NCBI GenBank assembly: GCA_032988165.1
Contig: JANTQF010000097.1
Coordinates: forward strand, 1 to 64,000
Direction: 5' to 3'
Length of the DNA: 64,000 nucleotides
DNA from: Emmonsiellopsis sp. PD_33
Lineage: Eukaryota > Ascomycota > Eurotiomycetes > Onygenales > Ajellomycetaceae
Below are positions 1-11,247 of this stretch, piece after piece (the stretch's first letter is position 1; each line of letters starts with the position of its first letter). The notes under the pieces are model-generated. The model was given only the letters and a program-made list of their open reading frames with translations. It made no database searches and had not been told where the DNA came from. The translations under genes and the position numbers were made by a program.

Positions 1-119
1 CTACCTTTAACTTATATCATGATTATGATATTTCTAACTTCTTAATTAGAAGATAATTATACTATTAAAATTATAAATTATATATATTTATATACTATTC
101 TCTAAGTTTTAGATAGTCT

Positions 120-910
120 AACTTATTTATTAGCTTTCTATTAACTTCAAGTAACTCTCTATACAGTGGCATCTAGTAGTAACTGAGAGGAAACATTTCC
201 CTTTAATTAAATATAGTAAAATGAGCATAGTGGAAGGTCTTTTCTTTCTCTATTCCTAACTGCTTTCTCCCAACAGCATCTGATTATAACTGGAAAAGGT
301 AAAAAAAAAAAATCAAAAAGAAAAAAAAAATGGTCCCTACTGGATTTAAACCTAGGCATCATGTAATCCCAGCTATCTGCTTATAGACAGCTGAGGATAT
401 AAGATTCCCATGCAAAACCACTAGATTACTAAACCTATTAAAGGATACTGATCATCTCTTACAGTTATTTTTAATAGCTCTTTTACTAAGCTCAGTTAGA
501 AGCATGCATGGTCTTTCTTTACTGCTCCTCACTAGGGACCTTTAATAATAACTGGGAGAGAATATGACCTTTTATTAACTGTTGATGAAAGGCCTTTACT
601 TTCTCTATTCTTTACTACTTCTCACTGGAAACCTCTAGTAGTAACTGAGAGAGAACATAATCTTTCATTAACTGTTGATGAAAGGTCTTTACTTTCTCCA
701 TTCTTCATTGCTCCTCACTGGGGACCTCTAGTAGTAACTGGAAGAGAACATAACCTTTTATTAATTATTAGTGAAAGGCCTTTACTTTCTCCATTCTTCA
801 CTGCTCCTCACTGGGGACCTCTAGTAGTGACTGAGAGAGAATATGACCTTTCATCAACCATTGATGAAAGGCCTTTACTTTCTCCATTCCTTACTACTTT
901 CTCCCAAAAT
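120..910. repeat. Diverged copies of the ~94-99 bp satellite
   Basis: The phrase 'ggggacctctagtagtaactg' or a close variant recurs at about 626, 720 and 813, a spacing of about 94 bp. Each copy is followed by a 'gatgaaaggcctttactttctc' type segment. The copies are older or diverged relatives of the array that follows at 1160-3000 and are interrupted by a tRNA-like element at 331-436. Confidence 0.75.
331..436 (-). pseudogene. tRNA-like element 1, decayed
   Basis: On the minus strand a tRNA-like body can be read. The 5' GGTTT can pair, with wobbles, with the 3' GGACC. An A-box-like TAATCTAGTGG differs from the consensus TRGYNNARNNG at one base. A B-box-like GGTTTAAATCC follows, with C-to-T and G-to-A at the CpG of GGTTCGAATCC. 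Between the boxes is a hairpin with 9-nt arms and one mismatch. A long T-run follows the 3' end, as for a Pol III terminator. CpG decay in the B box argues that it is a dead copy. Confidence 0.45.
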
Positions 911-1010
911 CATCTGGTTGTAACTGGAAAAAAAAAGGAAAAAATAGTTTCTCTAGGATTCAAACCTAGTATTAGTGGGTCAGCCATGAATAAAAAAAAG
1001 AAAAAAAACA

Positions 1011-1120
1011 GTCCCTTTGAGATTCAAATTGTGAGCTATGAATCTATAAGGATAATTACTTCTATAGGAGAAGTAGAAGTAATTATCCTAATAGATTTAT
1101 AACCACTAAACTACTAAACC
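1011..1120 (-). pseudogene. tRNA-like element 2, decayed, with long hairpin
   Basis: This is a second copy of the same structure. The A box TAGTTTAGTGG matches the consensus at all constrained positions. The B box is ATTTGAATC, with C-to-T at the CpG site and a G-to-A. The 5' GGTTT faces a 3' GGACT. The anticodon arm is replaced by a 23-nt-arm inverted repeat at 1041-1063 and 1075-1097 with one mismatch and an 11-nt loop. Poly-T follows. A second T-arm-like stem with a TTTGAAT loop lies just beyond, at about 953-969. Both copies sit in the same flanking context, 680 bp apart, so they were duplicated as part of a larger unit. Confidence 0.45.
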
Positions 1121-1159
1121 TATAAAAGGATGTTTATTACTCTCTATAATTATTTTTAT

Positions 1160-3000
1160 AATCTTTTTTATCAAGCTAGTGACATTCAGTAGCAACTAGA
1201 AGAAAATATGATCTTTTATCAAATCAAGTCAAAGATCTTTTCTTTCTCTAGCTTTTATAACTTTCTCTCAATAACATTCAATAGCAACTAGGAGGAAACA
1301 GACATATTACCTTTTATTAAATCTAGCTAAAGGCCTTTTCTTTCTCTATTCTTCACTGTGTTCTCCTGATGACATTCAGTAGCAATCAGGAGAAAACATG
1401 GCCTTTCATTAAATATAGGTAAAAGGCCTTATCTTTCTCTATTCTTTGCTGCATTCTCCCAATAACATCCAGTAGCAACTAGGAGGAAACAAATATATTA
1501 TCTTTCATTAAATATAGGTGAAAGGCCTTATCTTTCTCTATCCTTTACTGTATTCTCTCAATAACATCTAGTAGTAATCAGAAGGGAACAGACATATAGC
1601 TTTTTATTAAATCAAGTTAAAGGCTTTTTCTTTCTCTATTCTTTACAGCTTTCTCTCAATAACATCCAGTAGCAATTAGAAGGGAATAGACACATCACCT
1701 TTCATTAAACATAGATGAAAGGCCTTATCTTTCTCTATCCTTTACTGTGTTCTCTCAATAACATCCAGTAGCAATCAGAAGAAAACATAATCTTTCATTA
1801 AATATAGGTGAAAGGCCTTGTCTTTCTCTATTCTTTACTGTGTTCTCCTAATGACATTTAGTAGTAACTAGGAGAGAACAGACATATTACCTTTCATTAA
1901 ATATAGATGAAAGGCCTTATCTTTCTTTATTCTTCACTGTGTTCTCCCAATAACATCCAGTAGTAACTAGGAGAGAATAGACATATAGCCTTTCATTAAA
2001 TCAAGCTAAAGGCCTTTTCTTTCTCTAGCCTTTATGGCTTTCTCTCAATGACATTTAGTAGCAACTAGGAGGAAATAAATACATTATCTTTCATCAAATC
2101 AAGCTAAAGGTCTTTTCTTTCTCTATTCTTCATGACTTTCTCTTAATGACATTTAGTAGCAATTAAGAGAAAACAGACACATTATCTTTCATTAAATCTA
2201 GCTAAAGGCCTTTTCTTTCTCTATTCTTTATGACTTTCTCTTAATAACATTTAGTAGCAACTGAGAGGAAACAGACACATTATCTTTCATTAAATATAGA
2301 TAAAAGATCTTGTCTTTCTCTATTCTTCACTATATTCTCTTAATAACATTCAGTAGCAACCAGAAGAAAACATGACCTTTCATCAAACTAAGTTAAAGGT
2401 TTTTTCTTTCTCTAGCCTTCATAGCTTTCTCTCAATAACATTCAGTAGCAACTGAGAGGAAACAGACATATTATCTTTCATCAAATCTAGCTAAAGGTCT
2501 TTTCTTTCTCTATTCTTTGTAGCTTTCTCTCAATGACATTTAGTAGCAACCAGAAGGAAACAGACACATTACTTTTTATTAAATATAAGTAAAAGATCTT
2601 ATCTTTCTCTATTCTTCACTACATTCTCTCAATGACATCTAGTAGTAACCAGGAGAAAACATGATCTTTCATTAAATTAAGTTAAAGGCCTTTTCTTTCT
2701 CTAGCCTTCACAGCTTTCTCTTAATAACATTTAGTAACAACTAGGAGAAAATAGATACATCATCTTTCATTAAATCTAGCTAAAGGCCTTTTCTTTCTCT
2801 ATTCTTCATGGCTTTCTCTTGATGACATTCAGTAGCAATTAGAAGGAAATAGATACATCACCTTTCATTAAATATAGATAAAAGGCCTTATCTTTCTCTA
2901 TTCTTCACTGCATTCTCCTAATAACATTTAGTAGTAACCAGGAGAAAACATGGCCTTTTATCTCTATTCTTTACTACATCTTACCAGGAACTTCTAGGAG
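1160..3000. repeat. Tandem satellite array, 93-99 bp monomer, about 18-19 copies
   Basis: The core 'tttctctatt' or a one-base variant occurs at 1341, 1433, 1532, 1631, 1730, 1823, 1922, 2020, 2118 and 2217, and continues to about 2900. The spacing is 92-99 bp. Shorter monomers lack about six bases in the segment between 'gaaaac' and 'ctttcatt'. Each monomer also carries a 'ctttcattaaat' and an 'acatccagtagcaact' segment. No monomer contains CG. The array degrades after about 3000, with partial copies to about 3210. Confidence 0.85.
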
Positions 3001-6000
3001 TAATCAGAAGAAAACATAGCCTTTCATTAAAAATAGTCAAAAACCTTCTCTTTCTCTATCCTATTCTTTACTGTGTCTCACCAGAAACTTCAAGAAGTAA
3101 CTGAGAGAAACATGGCCTTTCATCACACACAACTAAAAGATATTTTCTTTTCTTTACTACTTTTCAATGGGGACTTCTAGTCACAACTGAGAGAGTATAT
3201 AGCCTTTTAAATACCTATATATTGACCACTTTACTATCTTAATCTTACTTCCTATTATTACTCTTCATTTCCTCATCCCTCTTCATTTCCTTATTTCTCT
3301 TCATTTCCTTCTCAATGCTACTGATAGCCAGCAATTCTAACCAAAATGTCCTTACATGAGGATATAGTTGATTGAAACTCTAATCAGTAACTTCCTCTTC
3401 TAAATGAACTTCTTTCTATTAAATAGGAAGACTTAAATGATGAGAAACTACTACTCATTCATAATCTCTATAAGCTTCTAGTAACTATTACTATCCTCTA
3501 TTAAACTCTTATTTTCTAACTTTTCTATAGAATGAGAAGCTATTAGAGCTATCACAAATTACTCTCACATCTGAAGTATAATCACAAAATCAAAATACAC
3601 ACTTTAATACTATGATAGAAATTAAGTATATTCAGTACTTACTAGAATATCCTACAACCCACTAACAAGACTATACATATTATATTGATATTTGAGCTTT
3701 AAACCCTGCAGACATCCCATCTATGCACACTGAGATAAGAGGATTTATATAGTTATATTTAGAAGTTACTAATTGTCTCTAAATAGATTCAGTACTCTCA
3801 CAGAGGCAACAATCATTACCAGCAGAACACAGAATGCATATACCTTAATAATATTAAGTATAATTAGAAAAAATTTACATGCTCTGGGACTAAGCAATAC
3901 AAGCATTTACAACTAAACTTAAAGAATATGAAGGTAATAAATGTTACTGTACACACTCAGTTACTTATGAAAATCTTTCAACAAGAAGATCCTTAAATGT
4001 AGTTTCAATAATAAACCTATCATTCAATATAATTTTTAGTATTATCAGTAATTAATGCTCTACTATCTTCTGCTAGAAACTACTTGAAGTCTATACAGCA
4101 CATTCATGATCAGAAGTGTCAAAGCACAGGATGTATAGGGGAACTAATTTATGAATGATCTTTAGTAGGTTCTAAATCCTTTCAATTATACTTATATATA
4201 TCTTATACTAACTAATAGCCTCTGAGACCTTTCTTAAAGAATCATTCAGATTTCATACAGTGTAGTGGATGATATCAAGATGATTCACATCAATATGTTT
4301 TCCAAATAATTTTTAGAGTAATTAATTTAAGGAAGATTAGAGAGCTTTTATCTTCTACTTCTAGAGACTCCTAATTATAATCAATCTAATAGGCTGTTCC
4401 TCCAGTTCCAACTTACTGCACTGAGGTTCACCTAGTAACAGTCTGACAGCAATACTATATATATAGATTGCCATTAACTTCTGGATGTTACTAATAGTAT
4501 ATAGGAATTCATTAGGAACTCTTGGAAACCTCTACTTGCAATGTAGTATTTATTTGGATTGTTCCAAAAAATCTATAGGTTACACCATATATTATTCTAG
4601 CTAGCTTTAGTGTACATATATATCCTTCACCTCCTCCAATAAAGATGCTAAAAAAGATTTAAGAGGAGATTATTCAACTGGTCTGTCAAACTGATGTCTC
4701 AGGTATTACAGCTAATAAGTATTGGAAGTCCCTAGAAATCATCATATCCTACTAATTGATATTATAGGTTATCTCCTTCAAATCTCTCAGCTAAGGTAAT
4801 TTCTACAACAATATAATGTGTACAACCTAACTGAGTTACATTCAAGCCTCAATAATATATCAGCACTTCAAACTATAATACATAAGAAATAGATACTTTC
4901 AAATCCTCTTAATAGAGATCTTTCTGATATAAGTTTCTCTACACACTATTAAATATATCTGAATGTTACTAATAATATTAGTAATTATCTTTCATTACCT
5001 TATATAACTGGCCTCTTCTAACTGATATATTCAGAAAATTCATAATGATAGTACTAATGTTATGATCTTCCTCTTACTCAAAAAATAAGCCTAGTACTTT
5101 CTAAAACAATTTAGTTTCCAAGTAGATATGACCTTCAAGTAGGTTCAAGAAAATTTCAATATGATTGATTTTGCCACACTTAATGAAGATATTAGAAAAG
5201 ATATGTATCTATATTCCCCTGATAGCCTTAATTTACATCTATTAATATTTATCTGTTACTAGTCACCATTATAGCCTATATCTATATTAATAAGAAATCT
5301 GCAGAGATGTATAGAAATATCTTCTCTTCTCTTTTCTTATTAATTAAGGATATTGGAGGAGAGCCTATCACTTGGAAGCATATTCATAACTATAGAATAG
5401 AGATAGTAGTCTCAGATATGTACTCCAAATAGGCCTCTAATAGGTATCTAGCCCCTTCTATTTACTTCCAGATACTACTAATAGCAACTAATAGGACTTG
5501 GTCACTACCTCACTGCTTTTAATCCCAACCAAAACTGGCAAAAATATATTTAGTATGTGATTATCTACTGTTAGATTTATTTCAACTATGGAATCATTCC
5601 ATTCAAACAAAAGTATCTAAATACTACTAAGTTAATGAAATGACTACTAAAAGTAATAAGAGATCATACTCAGTAACTTCTAGATGCTTTCATAAATTAC
5701 CTAGATACTACTATTCAAAATTGGGCTAAGTATAAGAAGACATCATGAATTCTTTCTAGCTTAAACCCCTACTTTTCTCAAATGCATATAGATACTTTCA
5801 AGCAGACATCAAATACAATAAATACTATTAAGAGTAACTATTAATAACTAAATGCTGCTGAGAGCCATCTTACCTTACTAGCTAGTTTTAAGGTAGTTAA
5901 GAAGCTGAATCACTGGGATATGAAGTAACTAAATATATATTTTGAAACTGGTATATAGCCTGACTGGACTGATACTAGTGTTGCTGGGAGGAGAAAATGT

Positions 6001-6289
6001 GCAGATCAAGATATATTATCTGATTATATTTAGTTACTATTCTTAGTTACTAACAATGATTAGTTTAATAATGCAGGGTATTATCAGTAACACTTAGTTA
6101 CTCCTAGTTAGAACTAGATGCATCCCTCTCTGAAATGTCCTCCTCTGACTATTTAAAGAAACATTAATAGAAGTAGGTAGATGTAGTTGATTTGACTGAA
6201 GATAGTTCTTCTAATCCCCTCTGATAATTATTAGTATTAACTTATATTAGGGTTACCTCATCCTGCTCAGAGGTTAAAGTAATTAGAAG

Positions 6290-7005
6290 ATAATACTTTG
6301 TAAAGTAAGTCTCCTCTACTAATTATATATCTCCATATTAATTTAGTAATTACTAGATCCTCAGAGCTCTCCTCATGCACAACAAGCTAGAAATTTATTT
6401 CAATGTTAGTCCCCTCTGTTAATTATATGCTTCTATACTAATCTAGTAATTACTAGATCTCCCAAGCTCTCCCTTCAGTTCACAGTATTCATTAGGTATT
6501 GGTAGAAATCCATTTGAAGGTAAGTCTCCTCTACTAATTATATACTTTTATATTAATCTAGTAATTATTAGACCCTCAGAGCTCTCCTCATGCATAATAA
6601 GCTAGAAATTTATTCTAATATTAATCCCCTCTATTAATTATATACTTCTATATTAATCTAGTAATTACTAGATTCTTCAAGCTCCCCCTTTACTCTGCAG
6701 CATTCATCAGACACTGATAGGAATCCATTTGAAGGTTAGTCCCCTCTACTACTTATATATTTCTATACTAATCCAGTAATTACTAGACCCTCAGAGCTCT
6801 CCTCATGCACAATAAGCTGGAAATTTATTCTAATGTTAGTCCCCTCTGTTAATTATATGCTTCTATACTAATCTAGTAATTATTAGATCCTTCAAGCTCC
6901 TTCTTTACTTCACAGTATTCATTAGACACTAGCAGGAATCCATTTGAAGGTTAGTCCCCTCTACTACTTATATACTTCTATACTAATTTAGTGATTACTA
7001 AATGC
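6290..7005. repeat. Higher-order satellite, 215-bp dimer of ~101 and ~115 bp monomers
   Basis: Blocks beginning 'gtcycctctactaat/ctt' start at about 6307, 6524, 6739 and 6954. Alternating blocks beginning 'gtcccctctgtta' or similar start at about 6408, 6624 and 6838. The first type leads into 'ccctcagagctctcctcatgc' and the second into 'cattcatcagacactg' type sequence. The dimer repeats every 215-217 bp for just over three periods. Both monomers share the 'tctatactaatctagtaatta' core, so the array is a dimer of related monomers. Confidence 0.85.
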
Positions 7006-7384
7006 CTACAGCCCCTTTCCAGATCACAGCCAGGAGGATAAAGATAGATATGAGCAAAAAAGATTAGAGTTACTAAAATAGAAAGAAGAACTTGAGAGGT
7101 AGCTAGTAGCATTAAATAAGTAGCTATTATTACATGATAGTTTCTATTTGCTTTTGATTATATCTGAAAATAAATGACATTTAATGTATTTAAGTATAAT
7201 ATCAAAATTATATTACATTTAAATCATTCTATTTACTAATAATAATTAGTAGTAACTGGATTCTTTGATAAGCTCTTCTATTCTTAATTATTACTATTAT
7301 ATTATATTACATACTCTGCTTTCTATACTTTATATATATATATATTTATATGTTTGTAGGAATGTAGCTTGATCTTCTCAAGAT

Positions 7385-7715
7385 CACTCTTCCCAGTAAT
7401 TATTAGAAGCCATAGAAATTACTTATTAGCTCTTGATATGACTCATCTCCCATAATAACTCTCTTCTAGTAATTATTAGTAGTTATTAAAATCACATGAT
7501 TCTTAACTTTTGATGTAGCCTATCCCCCATAATAGCTCCCTTCCAGTAATTACTGATAGTCATCAAAATTGTATGATTCTTAACTCTTAATGTAGCTCAT
7601 CCCTCCCAACAGCTCTCTCCCAGTAATTACTAGGAGTCATGAAAATCATATGATTCTCAGCTCTTAATATGACTCATTTCTCTAAGGGTGCCCTCCCAGT
7701 AATTATCAGCAGTAG
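7385..7715. repeat. Tandem repeat, ~76 bp unit, five copies
   Basis: The core 'cccagtaattatt' or variants occurs at 7392, 7465, 7542, 7619 and 7695, spaced 73-77 bp. Intervening sequence repeats as 'atcatatgattct(t/c)a(a/g)ctcttaatatgactcat'. This family shares the 'cagtaattac' core with the 215-bp satellite upstream and may be related to it. Confidence 0.8.
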
Positions 7716-7993
7716 GTGGATGTGTAATATAATATCATATACTATCTTATCAGGTAGTATATAATTTATTTATATAAGCACTTCTATAATCTATTAGTTA
7801 CAATTAATTGAATTTTGCTGATAAATATCTTACCACCCAATAAGCTAAGTTAGGTAGAGTGTGATAATACTGTGACTACCTGATGAGCAGCTTAACTAAT
7901 GAACTCCATGGTAATTATCAGAACCTATTAATCTCAGTCACCCAATAAGCTCCTACCCAATCACCTGACAAACTTTGCATCCTGTTTTTGATA

Positions 7994-8386
7994 CGATGGT
8001 ATTAAATACAGTAACTTACGGGCTATACCGATACAAGACATGCCGCAGTCCAGGCACAATTGACCCCTATTCTGCTGTGAGGTCAAGCCCCGATTGCCGA
8101 CACGAAAATTGGGATGTGGATACAACGAGGCTGTGGGTTCTTGATGGTTGACCAGCAGAAGACGCTAACGGCTGATAACTATTTAAATAGCGGCCTTGCT
8201 GCCTAGTTGGTTGGCAGCTATAAATACTAGTACTTGGGGACCGCTGGCCTCGAAGGATTGATCCTTTTTGATCGAGCTGGATTCTCTAACAGCAGCACTC
8301 AAATTCTCGCCATCTCCTCATCTTCCCCAGGAGTATCCTAGAATTTCCCATCCCAACCTGCAGTCAGAACAGGGGAAAAAATCAGA
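7994..8386. other. Boundary of repeat block and upstream region of the F-box gene
   Basis: CpG appears from 7994 onward and the base composition becomes balanced within a few tens of bases. No reading frame looks coding. The stretch probably contains the promoter and 5' leader of the F-box gene that starts at 8387. Confidence 0.6.
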
Positions 8387-10367
8387 ATGGGTATGTCTTC
8401 CCCCCTAGTATGTGCAAAACATTTATGCTAACACACACTATTACAGGGTATTCGGAGGTGCGTCTTAGTCAAGCTGGCCGACTTTCAGTTTCGGCTGTTT
8501 TGCCCGCTAACGGACCAACTCAGATTCTCTGCCATTTTTGTGGAGTGAGCTTCAATATTGCTCGGAGTCGTAGGGTTGGTGAACCTCGCTCTGCCTCGTG
8601 GAATTACTACGGCGGATATGACGAAGAAGAAGAGTGGAATTGGCCGGACTGCGCTCTTAATGGCTGTTGTCTTGCGGTTAGAAAAAGACCGAAAAAAGAC
8701 GAGAACAATGATGAAGAGTATGAGCCTTATGCATCCAATGAGTCTGGTGATGATATTCCCAATGGAATGGCTCGATGGAGAGGAGAAAGATAAAGAGGGC
8801 CTAGGAACGAAGGCGACAACTAGAAGGATGCCGAAAATCAGGGGTATCATCAATTTCTCTTGTCGGTCGCTAATATATTTGATCTTCTCAGAACGGCCGA
8901 ATCCGCTCCCCTTGCAGCCCCGGAAAAGGAAATCATCATACAAATACCGCGCGACGAGAACCCATTTGATAATATCGAAGGTGAGCTTGGCGGTTACAAA
9001 ATCGACAGCCTCGAACATATTGCTGGGCCTGGCTGTAAAGCAGTAAACGCGTACAGCGGGTATAACATTTCTTTGGAAGAGATGAAATTTTGCTGTACTG
9101 TACAGTGCTTAGTTTATAAGGACCAATCTGAATCCCAGAAACTTGATGCGCTTGCTCAAGATTGGGAACAATCAGGAGAATATTTCCTTTCGGGACTCTG
9201 TGACCAAATGCCTTCACGCGATGATGACTGCCCAGAAGTGTTTCCAACAAGGGGTGGGGTTGTTCAACCGTGGGCTGATAATATCATATGGGACGTGAGT
9301 TCATTTCTTTTGCCCCCTTTTCTAGTCAATTTTTCCATTTAAACTTCCAATGCATTGCCAGCCCAACAATGGGGCGGGTCGTCAGGTCTTGTATTCACTT
9401 TCTGTGCTCTTCCACTTTGCGCTCGCAACTATATCCTTCCTCTACACGGCCCAAATATGTGGGGACTTATTTGATGATATAGGACGAGCAAAACTATGCC
9501 GTACCTTTCCACCCATGGTGCTTTGACATCTTTTCCCGCTTATCAAAACTCCATTTTGGTCACGTCAACGTACCCGGCCTCATGGAGTGGCGTAACGCAG
9601 AATCATCCTATGAAGATTTCAATGAGTTCCCCCATGGCCCAGACGTTGAGGCCGGACAAGAACAGTGGTGGTGCCATGAACCAGGAAAAGAATACCTCGC
9701 AGCAAATCCGCTCTATGTACCGAATCTCCCCGCCATCTTGCGTTCCGCGATTAAGAATGACGAAGACAATTTCAGCTCCCAAAACAGCGCATTTTCCGTA
9801 TCCCAACCCACCACGGGATCAAAAGAATCGCAGGGAACAGCAGAATACCACTCCCGCACCGATCCCCTGCAATCCTTGCCGCAGGAGATCCGCTTGCTGA
9901 TAATCGACCAACTCCCCTCCCGCGACATCGCGAACCTCCGCCTCGCCTCGCGCGCTTTCCGCCAACTGCCAATATCCCTATGGTACCATCTCGTTCGCGA
10001 AGAAATGCCCTGGCTATGGGAAGCCTGGGATGACGGGGAATGCGACAACCACACCCCTTCATTCTGGACAACGAACACGGCGGCTGATCTGTCAAGGATT
10101 ATGAAGGGATCCCCCAAGAGTAGAAATGAAATTACTGCGGCTGATATTGTCGCTTCAGGGACGGCGATGCCGGAGCAGATAAAACTGCCCAGGGATAAGA
10201 CCAATTGGTATCAGCTGTATGTGGAGATCAGGAGGAATTGGGGCCAGCTTAAGGGGTTGCAGAACAGGGAGCGGATTTACAAGGATGTGGAGGAGATCAT
10301 TAGGCGGATTGAGGAGTACGAGTGGGAGGAGGAGGGGGAGGAGGAGGGGGATTCGCAGACTGAATGA
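8387..10367 (+). CDS. F-box protein with N-terminal CxxC motif
   Basis: Five exons are inferred: 8387-8390, 8447-8457, 8524-8746, 8918-9294 and 9483-10367, giving 499 aa. The protein opens MGYSEILCHFCGVSFNIAR, which matches the usual start of a large F-box family in Onygenales (family knowledge). It continues with an acidic stretch, an HIAGPGC block, PSRDDDCPEVFP and a Trp-rich block. An F-box follows at about residues 333-375, beginning DPLQSLPQEIRLLIIDQL. F-box proteins recruit substrates to SCF ubiquitin ligases; the target is unknown. The third intron (171 nt, GTGATG donor, CTTGCAG acceptor) removes two in-frame stops at 8791 and 8821 and is the weakest part of the model. If it is not an intron, the gene is broken. 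The first two coding exons are only 4 and 11 nt. Confidence 0.75.
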
Positions 10368-11247
10368 CGGATGCAAAGGGGTAGACTGGGTGGTGGAGAT
10401 ATTTCTTCTACCTTCATGAGTCTGGCTGCGGGACGAGATATATTGCTCGGCGTCCCTTTTGCCACGATGCTATACCTACTGGTATAGTGATAGAAAATTG
10501 TCAGTATATATAACCAGCTTCTAAACAACACATCACTTCAAAAAAATTGGTCCCGAAAACAAGACAGAAAAATAACGGCAACGTGCATATCAGAGACGCT
10601 GTATTATATTCCTGATAGGTCCTTTTTCATGATGAAGGGACATGGGTCGCGGCCACGGGGCTATCTATACAAGACCTCTTTTCCAACCCACCCCCTCAAC
10701 ACTACCGACGCTCGATGTTAACAGGGGAAAGGGGAAGCTCTGCCCTTTACGTTGGTGCCCTATCCTCCAAACATATCCGAAAATCTAACCTTATTGCGGG
10801 ATATATCTAATGTGGCGGGTTTTCTCCTCGCTGAAGGACAAGCACAAGCAAGATATATATTTTGGAGAAATGTGATTGCATCCAAGGTCGGTGGCATTAG
10901 GAGAGAAAAGTTGGACTCCAAAGTAAATAAACCTTGGAACCGAATGAAAAGAAATCGGTTCTATCCCCCAACGGCCGCCTTTTAAACGGAAGATATCAAA
11001 AGGGGTTGATGCCTTTTTTGAGCGGAAAACGCGTAGTTAACTAGTTAACTTAGCCGCGCGGCTATTCCGACATCTCACAGGCGAGGTAACCGATCCATCA
11101 AGCAAACATCAACCCCCTCCCTCAATCCTATCTAATAAACTCAATCGCAACAATATTTCCCAATAATAAACACAGCTCGTATATAACATCCCTCCTCCAA
11201 CGGAGCCACCAAACCCCCTCCAACCAACCGCCCAAACCCACCAGACA
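10368..11247. other. Intergenic region, no gene seen
   Basis: Open frames here are short and have no family resemblance. The notable content is a pair of perfect palindromes at 11035-11064, listed separately, and a pyrimidine-rich leader just before the next start codon. Confidence 0.6.
11035..11064. promoter_or_regulatory. Two abutting perfect palindromes upstream of the PLP-protein gene
   Basis: AGTTAACTAGTTAACT (11035-11050) and TAGCCGCGCGGCTA (11051-11064) are each identical to their own reverse complement and touch end to end. They lie about 185 bp upstream of the next start codon. Binding sites for a dimeric regulator are possible, but this is inference only. Confidence 0.4.

Larger units (their letters stand above)
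1..7993. repeat. AT-rich, CpG-free satellite-bearing block without genes
   Basis: Reading line by line I find no CG dinucleotide before the one at 7994-7995, while GC, CA and TG dinucleotides are common. No reading frame looks coding on either strand. The block contains several tandem repeat families, listed separately, and a stretch at about 3210-6290 where I see neither clear repeats nor a recognisable gene; it may be heavily mutated transposon. Loss of CpG in repeats is known in Onygenales and is attributed to RIP-like or methylation-driven C-to-T mutation (established knowledge). The change to ordinary sequence near 7994 is abrupt. It could be centromeric, subtelomeric or an isolated repeat island; the window start hides the other edge. 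Confidence 0.9.

Noticed and set aside
827..1102. 91-codon plus-strand frame in the AT-rich block
   Set aside because: It runs through satellite and tRNA-like sequence, is Lys/Ile-rich and has no coding texture.
331..1120. Functional tRNA genes
   Set aside because: The B boxes have lost the conserved CpG, no standard anticodon arm can be folded, and the copies sit inside CpG-dead satellite DNA.
1160..3000. CRISPR-like array
   Set aside because: The whole 99-bp unit repeats with no unique spacers, and the organism is a eukaryote; it is a satellite.
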